DNA from: Anadara kagoshimensis
Lineage: Eukaryota > Mollusca > Bivalvia > Arcoida > Arcidae
Reading direction: 5' to 3'
NCBI GenBank assembly: GCA_021292105.1
Contig: CM037861.1
Coordinates: forward strand, 33,031,674 to 33,095,673
DNA: 64,000 bases
The notes beneath the pieces are model-generated. The model was given only the letters and a program-made list of their open reading frames with translations, made no database searches and had not been told where the DNA came from. Below are positions 46,530 through 61,500 of this stretch, piece by piece; position 1 is the stretch's first letter; every line of letters starts with the position of its first letter. The translations under genes were made by a program, and so were the position numbers.

Positions 46530-49500
46530 CTTAAACCATAGGCCGATTTTATCTGAATTTGGCTTCATTTCATATGTCTGCGAATACCATTTTCTTTGAA
46601 ACCATTTTGGAAACATAATTTCACCACCATAAAGTTGAGTTATCTAAAACAGAAGTATTTTATATCTCAATACCAATTCTACACCAAAGTGACTTTATGT
46701 TTTCGGTCCTATCTTTGTTATAAATGAAAATGTTCTATCATTTGGGTTGCTTCAATAATATTTGATAATTTTTCAATCTTTAGATTGGGCTTAGACGGCA
46801 GCCAATGAAAAAGATATAACCTAATAAGGAACTCAATTTTTAATAAATACAAAAATTCAAGTGATTCATGTGCAACTATTTTCTTGGTCTCTATTCCTTT
46901 ACTCTATACTTATCGCATGAATAACTGGCTTTTTTAAGGATTGAATGCTTTTGTTTTGTAATAGGTACATCAAGAAATTACATGAGGATTTGTGATGACC
47001 ATTTTTAATAAGATTTTTTCATGCAATACATACGAGAAATGCTCTATCAAAATATTGCTAATTTATCAATGATTAAATTTTAAAAAAGGTATTTGACATA
47101 ATGATAAGAACTTACCTGTAGCGACAGTCTTGTGATATATGCCTTCTTTTGAATCTTATCTATATCTCCAACTGCTACACCGATCTGGTTAAAAAATAAT
47201 AGTTTTAATGGTACTTTGATATACATGTAGATACTTTCTGCTAATGATGAATCAGTAAAAACTTCAACACATCAAAACCTCTAAATCTATACACACGAAT
47301 GCAGGTAAAGGATGTGTGGTTTTTATTATATTTTTAAATTTTATTGGGAATGTAAACAAATATAATGTGTATATATTATCCAAAAAAAATAGGAAAACTT
47401 ATTAAAAAATTCAGGCGGACCTGTCATTGATTCCCTCAAGCTTTATCAGTCATCTTATAAAATGAAGAAAATACGACCCCGATTTTTTCTAGCAAACACA
47501 GACATAACAGTAACTACTAAAGTGATGGGATTACCCATTAAGGTTGAAATATTACTTACAATTCTATTAATTTATTAAAGGAGGATTGCTTGCATTTGTA
47601 AATTCAATTTTGACAGGAAATGTCTAAAAATGGTGAAATCAAGCAATTTCGAGCATTTCAGTCTGAAAAGATCGGATCAAAATTTTCATATTAAACTTAA
47701 TGGGTGGCAGAAAAAAGGAAAATCCTATATGACTTACCAGTAAATTCATTAAAGCTATTGGCATTATAATCATGAAGACAAGGATCAAGAAAAAGTTGTC
47801 ATTATTAAATGGCGTGTTTCCACTGGACTCAAAGTTCTCCACGTAATTTATTTCACCTAGTGTCATAGCTAGCACCGTTAATGGATAGGCATTACTGGTT
47901 GTAAATCCAGGCTGTCAAAAGTTGGAAAACAAAATTAAGTGATGGTTTATATAAACAGTTGTATTGGAAATTGATCCGGAAAGTTCACTAAAATTATTTT
48001 AATATGGTGTTAAATTAAAAAAAATTAAATTGTGTGCACTTTTGAAAAAATAGTTTGAGCTGGGATTAATATTATGTATTAGATCATCTGTTAACAAAAC
48101 AGTGACATAAGCAAAACTGATTTGTTGTTCAAATATTAGCTACACTTTTGGAAAAACTGGCTTTTAGTTATAAATTAACTCGCTCATCACATTTGAAAAC
48201 CATTTAATTTTGTTCAACTACATTCTTGTTAATATGGATTCGATTTTGATAAACTGGTCAAAACATATAATTTTATGTATGAAATTCTAAGTCACAAATA
48301 ATAAAGCAAATTACTTACTGTTTGTGCCATCGTTATGGCAAAAGCTTGTGAGAACGCCATAAGAAACAAAACCAAAACAAAAGTAACCTACAATATAATG
48401 AAAATACCAAATCAACATTTATTTTATATATTTCAGTATATTGATAAGGAACTTGAGCATATTAAACCACACTCCCAATTAAAAGAAGAATCCATGTGAA
48501 TATAAAAGTGAGTAATATATCAGAGAAAAAGGAACAAAAACAGAAAAATTCATGTACAGAACGAGTTATGAAATTGTTGTTAATAAATGAACTATAGGAA
48601 ATAGTTTGCATGAGGAAGTATATCATTCAAGATTTTAACAACCAGTAAAATCAGTCAATAGTATATTTCTGACAAATATACACGATAATTGCCTATCCTA
48701 GGGGAAATATCCACCAACAGAGATATTTTTTTGATTATTCACTGATTTAGGTAATGGTTGTACGTTATGAGTTACATAAACACGTGCTTACAAATGACTC
48801 AATAGTACTTATAAGACTTATGAATTATAGACATATAGTATATAAGTTTAGGACATTTCGCCTAAAGATGACAGATTTTACTTCGATGCAAAATGTTACG
48901 CCTAGAAAAAATGACGGGTGTTTTACAGATTTGTATAATTAATGGCATTACCTTTAAAAGTGATATAAGTACTTCTGAAAACATAACAAAGAACAAACCA
49001 ATTTTATCGAATCTGAAAATGTAAAAAAAGAAAAGTTATTAAAAGCGATATACACAATAAATGATAAAAATTATTGCCTTAATACAGATATTTGTTATAA
49101 TTAATGCTTTAATGTATTAATGTGCATACAATCCATCCAGTTCATTTTCCATGATTTAAAATGTTAGGGTTAAAATATAGTAAAATTCATTATGGAATCA
49201 ACTACAAACATACCAGTCTATGTCCTAACCGGAATCACAAAAGCAATGTATAAAAACTGGCAAACACATCAACCAGGAAAATTAGATGTTCTGAAAGGGT
49301 AAGCACAACCTCCTCTCTGGATCAAATGGATGTAGAGAATAAAAGCGTTGTTAAAATATATCCAAGGAAATTTTGGATACAGAGACACAATACTTATCAA
49401 CAATATTGTGATGACGGCCAGAAAACTGTTTGACAAGTTATGATATTAGTTTCTTGCCCACTATACTACAGTAAGCATATTTGATTTTTTAAAATCAGGG

Positions 49501-52500
49501 TCATGAAAGAACCCATGACGTAATATCTTGACTTAACATCTGGCTTTGTGGAAGAAAGGTAGGCAAATTGTCAAACAGTCACTTTGATAATATGAGTTTT
49601 TGCATGTGAATAAACTCAATTGCAGGATTATACTAATTATAGTAAATTGAATGCAAAAAGTGAAGACATCCAAATGCAACCCTCTACACCAGTTTCTGGT
49701 TTTGAATTAAAGTCAAATCGCCCCAACAATTCACAATCGCCTTCGTTCAAAACACCACACTTCTTGCAATATCGCCATTACTGCCAAAATTGCCCCTGAA
49801 AATTCGCCAAAAACTTGATCCTTTTCGAAATGAATGTGTCATACTGTGACTTCAGAAAGTCATCATGCAAAAATGCATACTATATATATAATATTTCCTG
49901 CAATACAAATTGTGATAAACGTTTATGACACATTTTATTGCACATTTTTACAATCTTGTAAATCTCAACAAATATACTTACTGTTTGATATAGTCCATGA
50001 ACAGCATCCAGGCAAGCACTGATCCTATCCATCCAGCACGCCATTCGTTCTCACAAGGGAAGTAATTATAAGGGTTAAGGAATCGTATTGAAGCATTAAC
50101 ATGGCTAAAGCTATGTAATTGTTGATATCTAAAAAGTATCTCCATCTCTGAAAAAAATCAGTAAAATAAGCCTTCGTGTTACGTCTATCAAACTGCAAGT
50201 TAAAATGTTGCTTTATCTACCTTTTTTAGTGATAGTAATTGTTTTTGTAAGCATAAATTTAAAATATCTCAATTCTCCAGACAAATTAGCAAAGTAAATT
50301 TCCTAAAATATTTGTAAATGTACCTGAATATCCATATTCCTTAAGGTCCCAGACGATGGAAAAATGGAGTATATTTTTTATGGTAACAGATCATTGGTCA
50401 TTATAAGGCAGGTCAAAATATACTACTCTGCAACATTGTGAAGGTTTAATCTTCTGAGGTTTGAGAAAAATTTAACTTTAATTGATCGACCATTGCATTG
50501 CACTTAATTTCTGATGTGAAGAAACTTTAAAACTAGCAAATGAGGTGTTGTCGAGATCCGAAAGGGTAATCACTTCCTGTCTAGCTACCTAATCTCGCCA
50601 CCACGTGTTAAATAAAAATTTGAAATTAAAAGACACATGGGAGTATTGGAGTTCAAATATATCCAAGACTATTTCGAAAAAGAGACATGATAATTATCAA
50701 CAATATTGTCATGACGGCAATTAAACTTCTTGATGGGCAAAATAAGCCTCGGATTGCTACCTTAGTCAACAATTTAGTTGTTTCTTGTTTCTTTAAATCT
50801 TGTGTTCTAAATCTAACAATGCCCGGTCTTATTTGAGCATTTTTATATTATGCAATATCCCTGGATCAATCTTATTTATAACATCATACTCTGTTGTATA
50901 AATCTTGCTGCTCTAAATCTTCGGAGGTCGGTCTTATTGAATGTGCTCCTTAAGTAAGTACCAGTATTTGAAACAAATTCAGTGACAGCAGGTAAACAAA
51001 GTGACGAAAAGTAAGCATATAGGATTTTTATAAATAATGTACTGTATATAAGATACGTTATTCAAACCTTTTCCATAACCTATATGTATGCATGCGTCTG
51101 ACTTTGATTGCATTGATTACTTACTGAGCTCAAAAGCAACGAGAGTTGTTGAAGCAGAAATATAAAAATCAGAAAACTAAGTATTCCTTGAAGAGCCAAA
51201 ATAAACGGTTCTTCTACCATAATGTTGGATATCTGTCCATTCTGCAAAAAATATTACAGAAATAACATGTAGCAATTTACAGCTGAAAATTAAGTACAGT
51301 AAAATCATTCTATACCGACCATATATGGAACCTGCGTATTATGATCTTTATAGAAGTTGGTTTTAAAAAGATGGTCTTCCTGGGTTTAAATCTGAAACAT
51401 TGAGATCTTAAACGCTGGTATTAATGGACAATATATATAGAGGTTGTCGCTATAGAAAGTTTATGGTATAACTTAATAGAAATAGAGATTAACAGGACGT
51501 CACAACAAATGGTAGCACATAATGAACTTAATACAGACTGATTACAAGGGGAAAACACATTTGTACTGTAGCCAATGCATGTTTTAGCAAAACCCAGTAA
51601 ACAAGGGCACAAAACAACGATTCACTGTAGAGTTCTAGCAGGTCCGCAAATTTAACCAAAATACACCGCATTAGGGTTTGCCTGCAAAATGCCATCACAT
51701 GGTTGTGTTCAAATCATAATCCAAAAAGCAAAATAAATCTTTTTAACACTTGCAAATTAAATTAAACACGTGAAATTCACCACAGTCTTAAGAGAGACTG
51801 GGTGCTTCGGTAGAGTAAGCAGCTTTTGTCTAGCTAGCTACACCCGCCACATGTAGAATCAAAATTGAGAATTAACAGAATGTATATAAACTTACCTCCT
51901 TATAATAGTCCACCAGTGTTTGGTTACTCAACTGAGTAGAATTAAGAGTTATCGGACATGAACGGACATTGTCCAGTAATGATGTCGTTATCTTCGGCAT
52001 AGTTGATGTATATATTAATAGAAACACCATATAAGTGGTATACAACGACAGATTAGTATAAAATATCACCCTTCCAAATTTTCTCCTGTAAAACAAAAAT
52101 GTATTAAATCTATAGTCCCTATCAACCATAAACATACATATCCATATCAAACATATCAAAATCAGTAACAAACACACCAGCCCATTTACGCCAGCAAGAG
52201 AGGAGTTGCTTCACCTTCAGGAGAATAGAGGCCTCACATCCTTGTTTGAGATTCACATATTAAACTTCAATTTTTCCTTTTTTCAAAGTTTTTACTTTTC
52301 TTTTTGGGTTGTGTCAACATAAGGACACATGAAAAGTTTTATACCATCATCCCAATATTGTTAATAAGTGTCTGTATCCAAAATTATTCGGAATATATGA
52401 GGTCCCATAGTTCCATGTTCCTTTCATTCTCAATTTTGATTATTCACGTGCCAAGTGTAGCATGCTAAACTTCCGAAGATGTTTATGTTCAATGAGATTA

Positions 52501-55500
52501 TTTTCAAAACTTCAATAAAACACAGTGAACTTCATCTAAATAAGGGAGGCATCCTTAAATATTAAAACGTTGATGGATGCTTTAACATATAAATAACTAT
52601 AGATCAGGCGTAAAGAATTGATATTAGACTCATATTTACCATTTAAATATCAAAATACTCTGCACCAAAGGATGAGACAGAAGTTCTTCTCTATTGTACT
52701 CTACCATTGTCTAAAATAAACATTTATTGAAATTAATTTGCCTTTCTTTAAGAAATCAACGATGATTTTTGGGATTAAAGTGCAACTGTAAACTGGACAA
52801 CTCATATTATCTATATCATGAGTAAGCGAAACTTTTAAGCAAGAATCAGAAAACCACCGATAAAAATCGACGACATTTGGCGTCACATTGAAAAACAATT
52901 TTGCAAGGCTTGATCATTTATTAAAATCTGTAATTGTACCGCCACATTTAACATAATACAAAATATACCAAGGAGTATGAGCATGTAAAGTTTAGGTTAC
53001 TTTATTTAAGTGGACATACATTAAATATGAAAAATGCTTTCAACTTATAAATATAGATTGTACAATAAATTATATCTAAGATTCAGACAATTAAATGAAT
53101 GATTAACTATACTTTCAGAATTAATCAGATACTAGTTTGCTGTTTATAATGTCTATGAAAACACTTACATTTAAAGCGAAATATCTTTGATTTTGAGATG
53201 CGAGATCGTCAACACCTGGATCTATATATTTAAAATTGTATTTTATCTGAAACAAAAAAAGAAATTATTATAACAATTTCACCCAGATTTTGAGATGCAG
53301 GATCGTCAACACCTGGATCTATATATTTAAATTGTATTTTATCTGAAACAAAAAAAAAGAAATTACTATAACAATTTCACCCAGATTTTGAGATGCAGAA
53401 TCGTCAACACCTGGATCTATATATTTAAAATTGTATTTTATCTGAAACAAAAAAAAAAAAAAAAAAAAAAAACGAAATTTTTTATAACGATTTCACCCAG
53501 AGGATCTTCCAAATCTGTTTTATGAAGGTATTTTAAAAATCAACGGAACTTTATAAACAATGGCACGACTACTATTATGAAATCATTTCAACAAGTTAGC
53601 AAAACGAGTAACAATACAATTACTATTTCTACAAAATGCGTAATATTTGTGGCATTGCATTCAGGAGCACCAGTCCCGGCTCACCTGGTAAAACTTCACA
53701 TGTTAATCTAAATTTACTAGACGGTAGGCGATTACATTTCTGAAGCAACCGGACTCACTTCCATGTTTGATGTTCCTGTGTGTAACTTTATTTGCTAGAG
53801 AGAAACTTACTATTCTGGAGAGTAGCAGATCTCATTTCTCTAGTCGACGTGCAAGCGTGTTACTTAATTTGTCAGTTTTCAAAGTTTTCCTTTGCTTTAC
53901 CATGGATCGTTACGTTTGTGTTTGATTTGTGTATGTTGGGTTGAAAGAACTGTACTGTAATAATAGTATATCATCAAAATATATTTGCCACGTTAACTTT
54001 CATATTAACTTATTATCAATCTCTGATTTCTTCTGTATTTTCTTCGTGATTGTTAGATTAATTTACACCGTAGGACAAACCAACTTACTGTGTAGTTTAT
54101 ATCGTCTTTTCTATCATCACTCTGTTCTACGCAGTTATCCATCACAGCCTGAAATAATATCATATTATTCAAAATGAAAATTAGACAATTTGCAGCTGGT
54201 AATATTCAAACTATCAAGAGAACAGTCAATTACGAATCAACAGTTATGATCCAAGACAATGCTGTTCTAAGATCATGACCTGATTTTATTTGAATTGTTT
54301 TATCATATTGCATATTACACCAATGTTAATTTTACAGCACTAGACGACTATATCTCATCAGTATTGTTTGGACCAAATTGATTTCAAGACGTTGAAAAAA
54401 TCTCAATGTACCAAACTACATTTAACATTAAAATATTGAACAATTTGAGCTGAGTATTCATTTTATTCTTATCTATTAGCATCATTGTTAGAAACAGTTA
54501 ATATCGTTTATCAGATTACTCACTAAAGCCCCTTCTGGTACTTTCTGTATGAGGCTATCCATAGCAGATTGGCCTTTCTTATTTCGGACATCCATACTTT
54601 CTCGCCACCTGAAAAAATCAATGGTAGTTATATTCAAAAACAAACATACTAATCCATTTCCGAATCATAATCCAGAAGCAAAGTAAAAACTTTGGAACTG
54701 ACAAGTTAGGTTAGACACGTGAACTTCCACCAGGGAAGTGAGGCCGGGTGCTCCGGAAGGGTAAGCACCTCCTGTTTATAAAACAAAGATGTATGAATAA
54801 AAGTAACATGTAAAAAATTCAGCAGTCAAGTGAATAGGAACTTTTTGTAAAATAAACACGTGTGCTAAATCGAGTGGTCAGCATACCTTTTTACTCTTTA
54901 TTTACTGACATATGACTGAAGTTGGTAACTAAATCTTAATGACGGGCGTTTGGCACAAAAGCAAGGCGATATCTACAGCGCTTATTTTAAAATATTTGTC
55001 ATACGGTTACTGGCTATCTTACTTACGTTGAGTGTTTCAGAAATGCTATGACGACATCAGTTCGGCTAAAGTCAATAGCCAAGTCCAAAGCTGTTTTGCC
55101 GTACATGTTTTTCTGTGTTACAGATGCGTGCCGTTGTAGTAATAATTTTACACATTCCATGTGACCGTTCTGGGAACTTATATGTAAAGCTGTGTTCTTA
55201 AAAAAAGATAAGAGTTTGTAATTACGCAACACAACCAAGAAAAAAATAAAGTTACAAGCAATCTTCATGATTCCATGACGCCATCTATAATTTTCCATAT
55301 AAAGTGATTGAAACTCTTATAAAGCGCCACTTAAATGTTTCCGAAAGTTTTTTTTATCAATGACAATTTTGAATTTTCCATTCAGGGTTTTTATCTATAC
55401 ATTTTTACGATATGCAACTTCTTTTATAAATGAAGACCAAAGATCCGTATCTCGTATGGTTATTTATTCTTTAATTAATTTACATTCGATTTAAAAAAAT

Positions 55501-58500
55501 TTCATCTTAATTTAAAGTACCAGCAAAGTATTTACAATTGCAAGTTTACCTTGAGTTTGTCTGCTGCCTGGATATCTGCTAAATTGTCAATTAAGCATTT
55601 GATGACCTTGTAATGACCTTCTGCCGACGCCATCATCAATGCCGTACACGAGTTTTCATCTCTAAAAGTCGTTAATAATTTTTGTTGATTAACAAATAAA
55701 TTGCACATATATTTAGTCATATTATATTTATATAATTACTATTATTTGAATTTGTAATGAATTTGACCTGGATATATTTGACATACCATAGTTTCGTATT
55801 CCTTATATTTTTCATTTTGATTTCACACGTAGCGGGTGTATTTAGCTAGACAGAAGGTGTTTACTCCCTCAGTGCACCGACCCCACCTCCTTATGAAAAT
55901 TCACGTGTTTTCCTTTATTTGGCAGCTCCAAAATTTGCTTTTGGGATTGAAATTTGAACAGAAACCAGTATGTTTTGGGTTGATTAAACATACGACGAGG
56001 AAGTATCACATTTATTAATATTAATAGCTTTAGTATACGCAAGTATCACAGTAAGCTCAGCTGCAACTAAAATTTAAACATTCAGGACAGATAAGGTAAA
56101 TCAAAATGCAATGCTGTCCCTCAAAACCGTTAGTAGCCACACCAGCGCGAAATATACTTTTGCAAATATTTCAAAATTAAACATAACGCCTAGATGAATT
56201 GAAGATCGACCTGACTAGTACCAGATGAAACGTTTTGTTTGGGATTTCTATCACATTTTACCTTACAGTGACGTCTGCTCCATGTGAGAGTAGGGTTTTT
56301 ACTGAGGAGTGATTTCCAGTTTTAGCGGCAAGCATAAGCGGCGTTCTTCCATCGGCATCTCCATCATTTAACTCAGCTTGACTGACTCGAACTAGCTCAT
56401 CAATGATTACTACATTGTTATACCTAGAGAAAAGAACCAGCCCCATATCATTACAAAACATAATAGACTAGAAACAAATTCAAAAAATGTGACTTGAAGC
56501 GGCATTTTTTAGTAAAAGTTGGTAACATGCTTTTCTAACATAATTCGAGGGTGCTGAATTCAAAAATGGCGGATACCAAGCTCAATTTTGAGTTTTTAAA
56601 CCCATAATTCCAAAAACAAAATGGCGACTAGAATTAATGATGTGCCAATGCAAAAAATGTTACTTTGGTTGACAAATATTAGTAAAAGTTGGTAACATAG
56701 TTTATTTAACATAATTCGAGGGTGCTGAATTAAAAAATGGCGGAAACCAAGCTCAATTATGAGTTTTTGAACCCATAATTCCAAAAACAAAATGGCGGCT
56801 AAAATTAATGATGTACCAATGCAAAAATGTTAGTTGGGGTTTCAATTTTTAGTAAAAGTTGGTAACATGATTTAATTAACATAATTCGAGGGTGCTGAAT
56901 TAAAAAATGGCGGATACCAAGCTCAATTTTGAGTTTTTGAACCCATAATTCCAAAAACAAAATGGCGGCTAAAATGAATGGTGTACCAATGCAAAAATTG
57001 TTACTTGGGTTGACAAATTTTGGTAAAAGTTAGTAACATGATTTATTTAACATTATTAGAGGATGGCAAATTAAAAGAATGCAGATACCAAGCTCAATAT
57101 TGAGTTTTTGAACCCATAATTCCAAAAACAAAATGGCGGCTTAAATTAATGTTGTACCAATGCAAAAATGTTAGTTGGGGTTTCAAATTTTAGTAAAAGT
57201 TGGTAACATGATTTATTTAACATAATTTAAGGATCCCGAATTCACATATGGCGGATACCAAGCTCAATATTGAGTTTTTGAACCTATAATTACAAAAAAC
57301 AAAATGGCGACTTATCGTGTACTAATGCAAAAATGTTACTTGGGGTTTCAAATTTTAGTAAAAGTTTGCTTATTTGGCATAATTCGAGTTTGCTGTATTT
57401 CAAAAATGACGGATACCAAGTAAAATTTTGACCTTTTGAACACATAATTCCGAAAACAAAATGACGACTGTTTAAATTTATTGGCATATAATTTCTGTGT
57501 TATTTAAGTTCCATGTGTTAGCAAAAGATGGTACTTTGTGACATTTCAGCATGACTTGCAGTCTTGGGGTTGTTACATTAAAATGAAAAAGGCTAATAAA
57601 CTGAAGTATAAATGTTTAAACTAAATTTAAAACAATGTGTAAAAATAAAGTGGTGGCTATAGTTAAGTGTTTGTTCATTATGTGTGCCTTTTGCATTGTA
57701 CACTGATAAATCTACATGACTAATAAATTGAGTTCATAACCAAAACCATACTGAAATACTGCTCATGGTGTGGAATTACCAGTCAAAATCGAAACTTGTG
57801 TTTGAAATGCAAAAGAGCATATTCCAGAACACTTTTTTATACAGAGTTTGCCACATATTCTTGCAAAATAGCATGTAGAACCCGTGGTTGTCAATGTCAA
57901 AATACCAAGTTACTATGCGTGTCGTCGTGCGTTAAACTTTTAAGAATGATATTGCTTTAATAGGTAGAATCACAACCATTATTTTAAAAAAAACATATAT
58001 CATATATAGATTGATACCTTGTGAACCTCATAATATGTAGTGGTTTGAATTTTGACGGTAATATTGCATTATTTTACAACTTCTATACAGTTTTGCCAAC
58101 GATGTTTAAGGAGCTCAATGCAACTTTTAAATAATTCATTTTCTTAAAAATTCAGAAAGTCCTCCAATGAATATATAACATCATCATATCACTATAAAAC
58201 TGGGTATTGTAAACAGCAAGACTGGTGTGCAAGCTTAAGCAAAAAGCTGGCCACTCAATTTAAAAGCCACAATCATTAATTGCAGTCAAGGCAATGGTAG
58301 AATTGTGTCAGTGGAGTAAGACACCTTTACTGAGTTTTCCACAACACTTGAGTAGGATACTTTTCCGTAACAGCCTGAAAAGTAATACAAATTATGTGCC
58401 ATTTATTTTTTGTTCCTTTTGGAAATAATCTACATGTACCATCAGTATCTAAGTTAACTGTGGTGATAGAACAGTCTTTCTCTGCCTTCTTTGGCGGAGA

Positions 58501-61500
58501 TGAACTAGGTGATTCCATTGTTATTTGGGCTCAAGGATGTAATATGTACCAAAGAAACAAAGCTCTTATGGGAGCTAGCAGGATACCACTAAAATGTTTA
58601 GATTAACACGCGACAAAGTGCATCTTGTGTGCTTCTGATTAATTGTCAGAAGCGCAACAGACCCAAAGCTTTTTTATTGCAAGATGGCAGAATAGAAAGT
58701 ACTGTTCTCTGTGAAATGTCAACTCACTGCCCTTATATTTTCTGTAACTCAACTGTCAGTCATAACAATATCATGGTTTTTATCTACGTTTCCACAATTT
58801 TAAAATTATTAGTGGCCAAACTTTCATAATTTGTGGACATGTCTAGAGTATTTTTGTTTTTACAGATTTGCAAAAACAATTTATTTTTGCTTTTTGAAAG
58901 AAAATGGTTTCTCAAAAATGAGCAACCAATGGTGATTTCGGCTACCATGAATGGAATGAAAACAAAGCTCTATTGACCATTTCTGGGGTTGCAGCTGTGG
59001 CATACCTTCTATGACTGGGGTCATCATTAATGTTCTGCTTGTCCTGTTCATAATCCGCCACCCACCTTTTTACTCTTGCCTAGGTAGGAACATGTTGATA
59101 TCATATCAGTATGGATAGCCTTAGGTGCCTAACCGTTTTTTGTGCAAATATTGGATCCTGCTCTTTCACCATTTTTTACATTTGCCAAGTCACTAGTCCT
59201 ATTTATTTTAGAGTAATACCTTGTTGATATTAACTCACAAAATTACACTGGTCTTCGGATACACGGATTTAAATAGTTAGGGGATAGAAGGGTTGAAAAG
59301 GGACATCGACGCCAATCTCCTTAAACAGAAGGCTCACGGTATATCATTCAGCCCTCTAACTTCTTACCAGTTTTAATAAAATAAAATGTAGTATTACTTT
59401 TGCTATAGTTGAAAATCAAACTTTACATCAATATTTTGTAGTGCAAGTTCACCTTTTAGCAAATAGTCAGCTTAGAGTGCTCGTTGATGACTTAGCACCC
59501 CTAAATAGGTTTGGAAGGCTAGTGTAGTTACATTAACTTTGCTCTTCCAATGCAAAAGAAAAATTCTTAAGCATTTGGTGCAAACACAGGCTTCAATTTT
59601 GTAAGCCATTATATTCACACTCTAGAATACATATATCAGTGTTTCAGCATGTTATGTGTCATACTTAATTCATTGAATTAAACAGAAACATACAGTCCTA
59701 TGTTTAAATTACAATCCAAAACCAAAAGCGAAAACCTTTAAAACTGGCTTAAATTAAACATTTGAACTTCGTTCATGAGTCAAATATATACATTTTTTCA
59801 TAATGACCTTTGTCGTCAGGCCACCTGAGACGAAGGCTAACCGGCATGCCAGATCGTTTGATTTCATAAATATCAAACCCCTTTTTACAGAGTTATGCCC
59901 CTGAAAAATACTTGATTTTTTCGCAAATTGTGCTGGTTTTGTGGCTATTTACTAGAAAACTATTAGTGTTATATAAAGAAGACATTAAAAATGAACATGA
60001 CAAACTAAGTAGCAATGTTTGTAAGAATACGATGATCCAAAGAGGAGTTGTTACCCCTGGAGTATAATTTTTTGTGAATTTGTGTTTTTGGCTATATTTT
60101 TTAAAGAGTATTATAAATAGATAACGACACCAAGTTGCAAAAATAATCAACATGCCAATATCTAACTTCGTAGCAAATTGTGTGTGTAATAATCAACGAA
60201 GGTGTTGTTGCCCTTAAAATTTCAGTATCTTTTAAATGTTTTCAGGTGAGCAATAAGGCCCATAGGTATTTTGTTTAAATTGTCTGTTCATTAACACCCA
60301 AGTAAGCCTTGAATTATTACAATCTTTGATTAATAGCTATTTGTTGCTACCAAATCAACTTCTATATCAACTTTCATGCAAAAATGCATTTTGATTATTT
60401 GGCGGCCATTTTGTATTTAAATTTTGACCTACTTAGAGCAATTTTTCAGCTTGGTATCCGCCATTTTCGGACTCAGCACACCCAAATTAGGTAAGAATGA
60501 TATATGGTTTGCTTTTACTAAAAAATGCCTCTTCCTCTTTAAAACGACGTCTTTTCTGAAAATGTGCCTAGTCTATAAAGAATAGGCTTGAAATTGACAA
60601 TATCCATGAAAACACACATTTATAATAGAATGGTATTTGTAACTAAAAATCAACACCATCAAGAACATAACGCAATATATCACGAAAAAGACATTTTGGT
60701 CGTAATGTGTTTTTTTCTGATCTTGTTTGGCTTTTTATATTTAATCGTATTTTCTTCGTATTTTTTACCCCAGGGTCGATGTTAAGTATATTTTTGAGTT
60801 CCTTCGTTACAAATGGCGTTCGTAATCTCATTATGATATACTAATAACGGTTATATTCAGTTTATTCAGAAAATAAAAAGTCCATGCTCAAAAAACGTAT
60901 ATGATATATACATTGTTTACCATATCGTATCATAGGCGTATTTTCTCATCAAGGCAATTACAATAAAAAAGCATGTCATTTTCGAAATAATTTTCAAAAC
61001 ATCATTTTCAGATTAATTTAAAATACATGTATATGTCTAAACTAACCTTTTAAACATCTCTACAAATATTATTATCCTATAAAATTCAATGTAGATAGAA
61101 AATTAACATCATATGGAAGGCGATTAACTCTTTATATTTGTCTTATGCCCATAAGTGATTCATATTTTTGGTACTTTGGGTATATTTTCAACATCTCGAA
61201 AATTTTGGTTTCATAATTTTGGTCCAAGCACTACGTATTCCGAAACGACCGTCTAGTGTTGTAAAACTAAACTGGTGTGATATATAATTACTAAAAGGCT
61301 ACAAGACCATATTGAATTTAAATGAATTTCGATAATTATTTTAATTAAAATTTTAAATTTTTAATATTGAAATTTCTGGTTGTCTTTATAAACTAATTTT
61401 GCAGTCAACAAATACTTACTCAGCTGCAATATGTAGAGGTGTTTTACCATCTTGGTCTCTTGCATCTATCGTTGCTTTGTTGTTCAATAATGCCTTCAAA

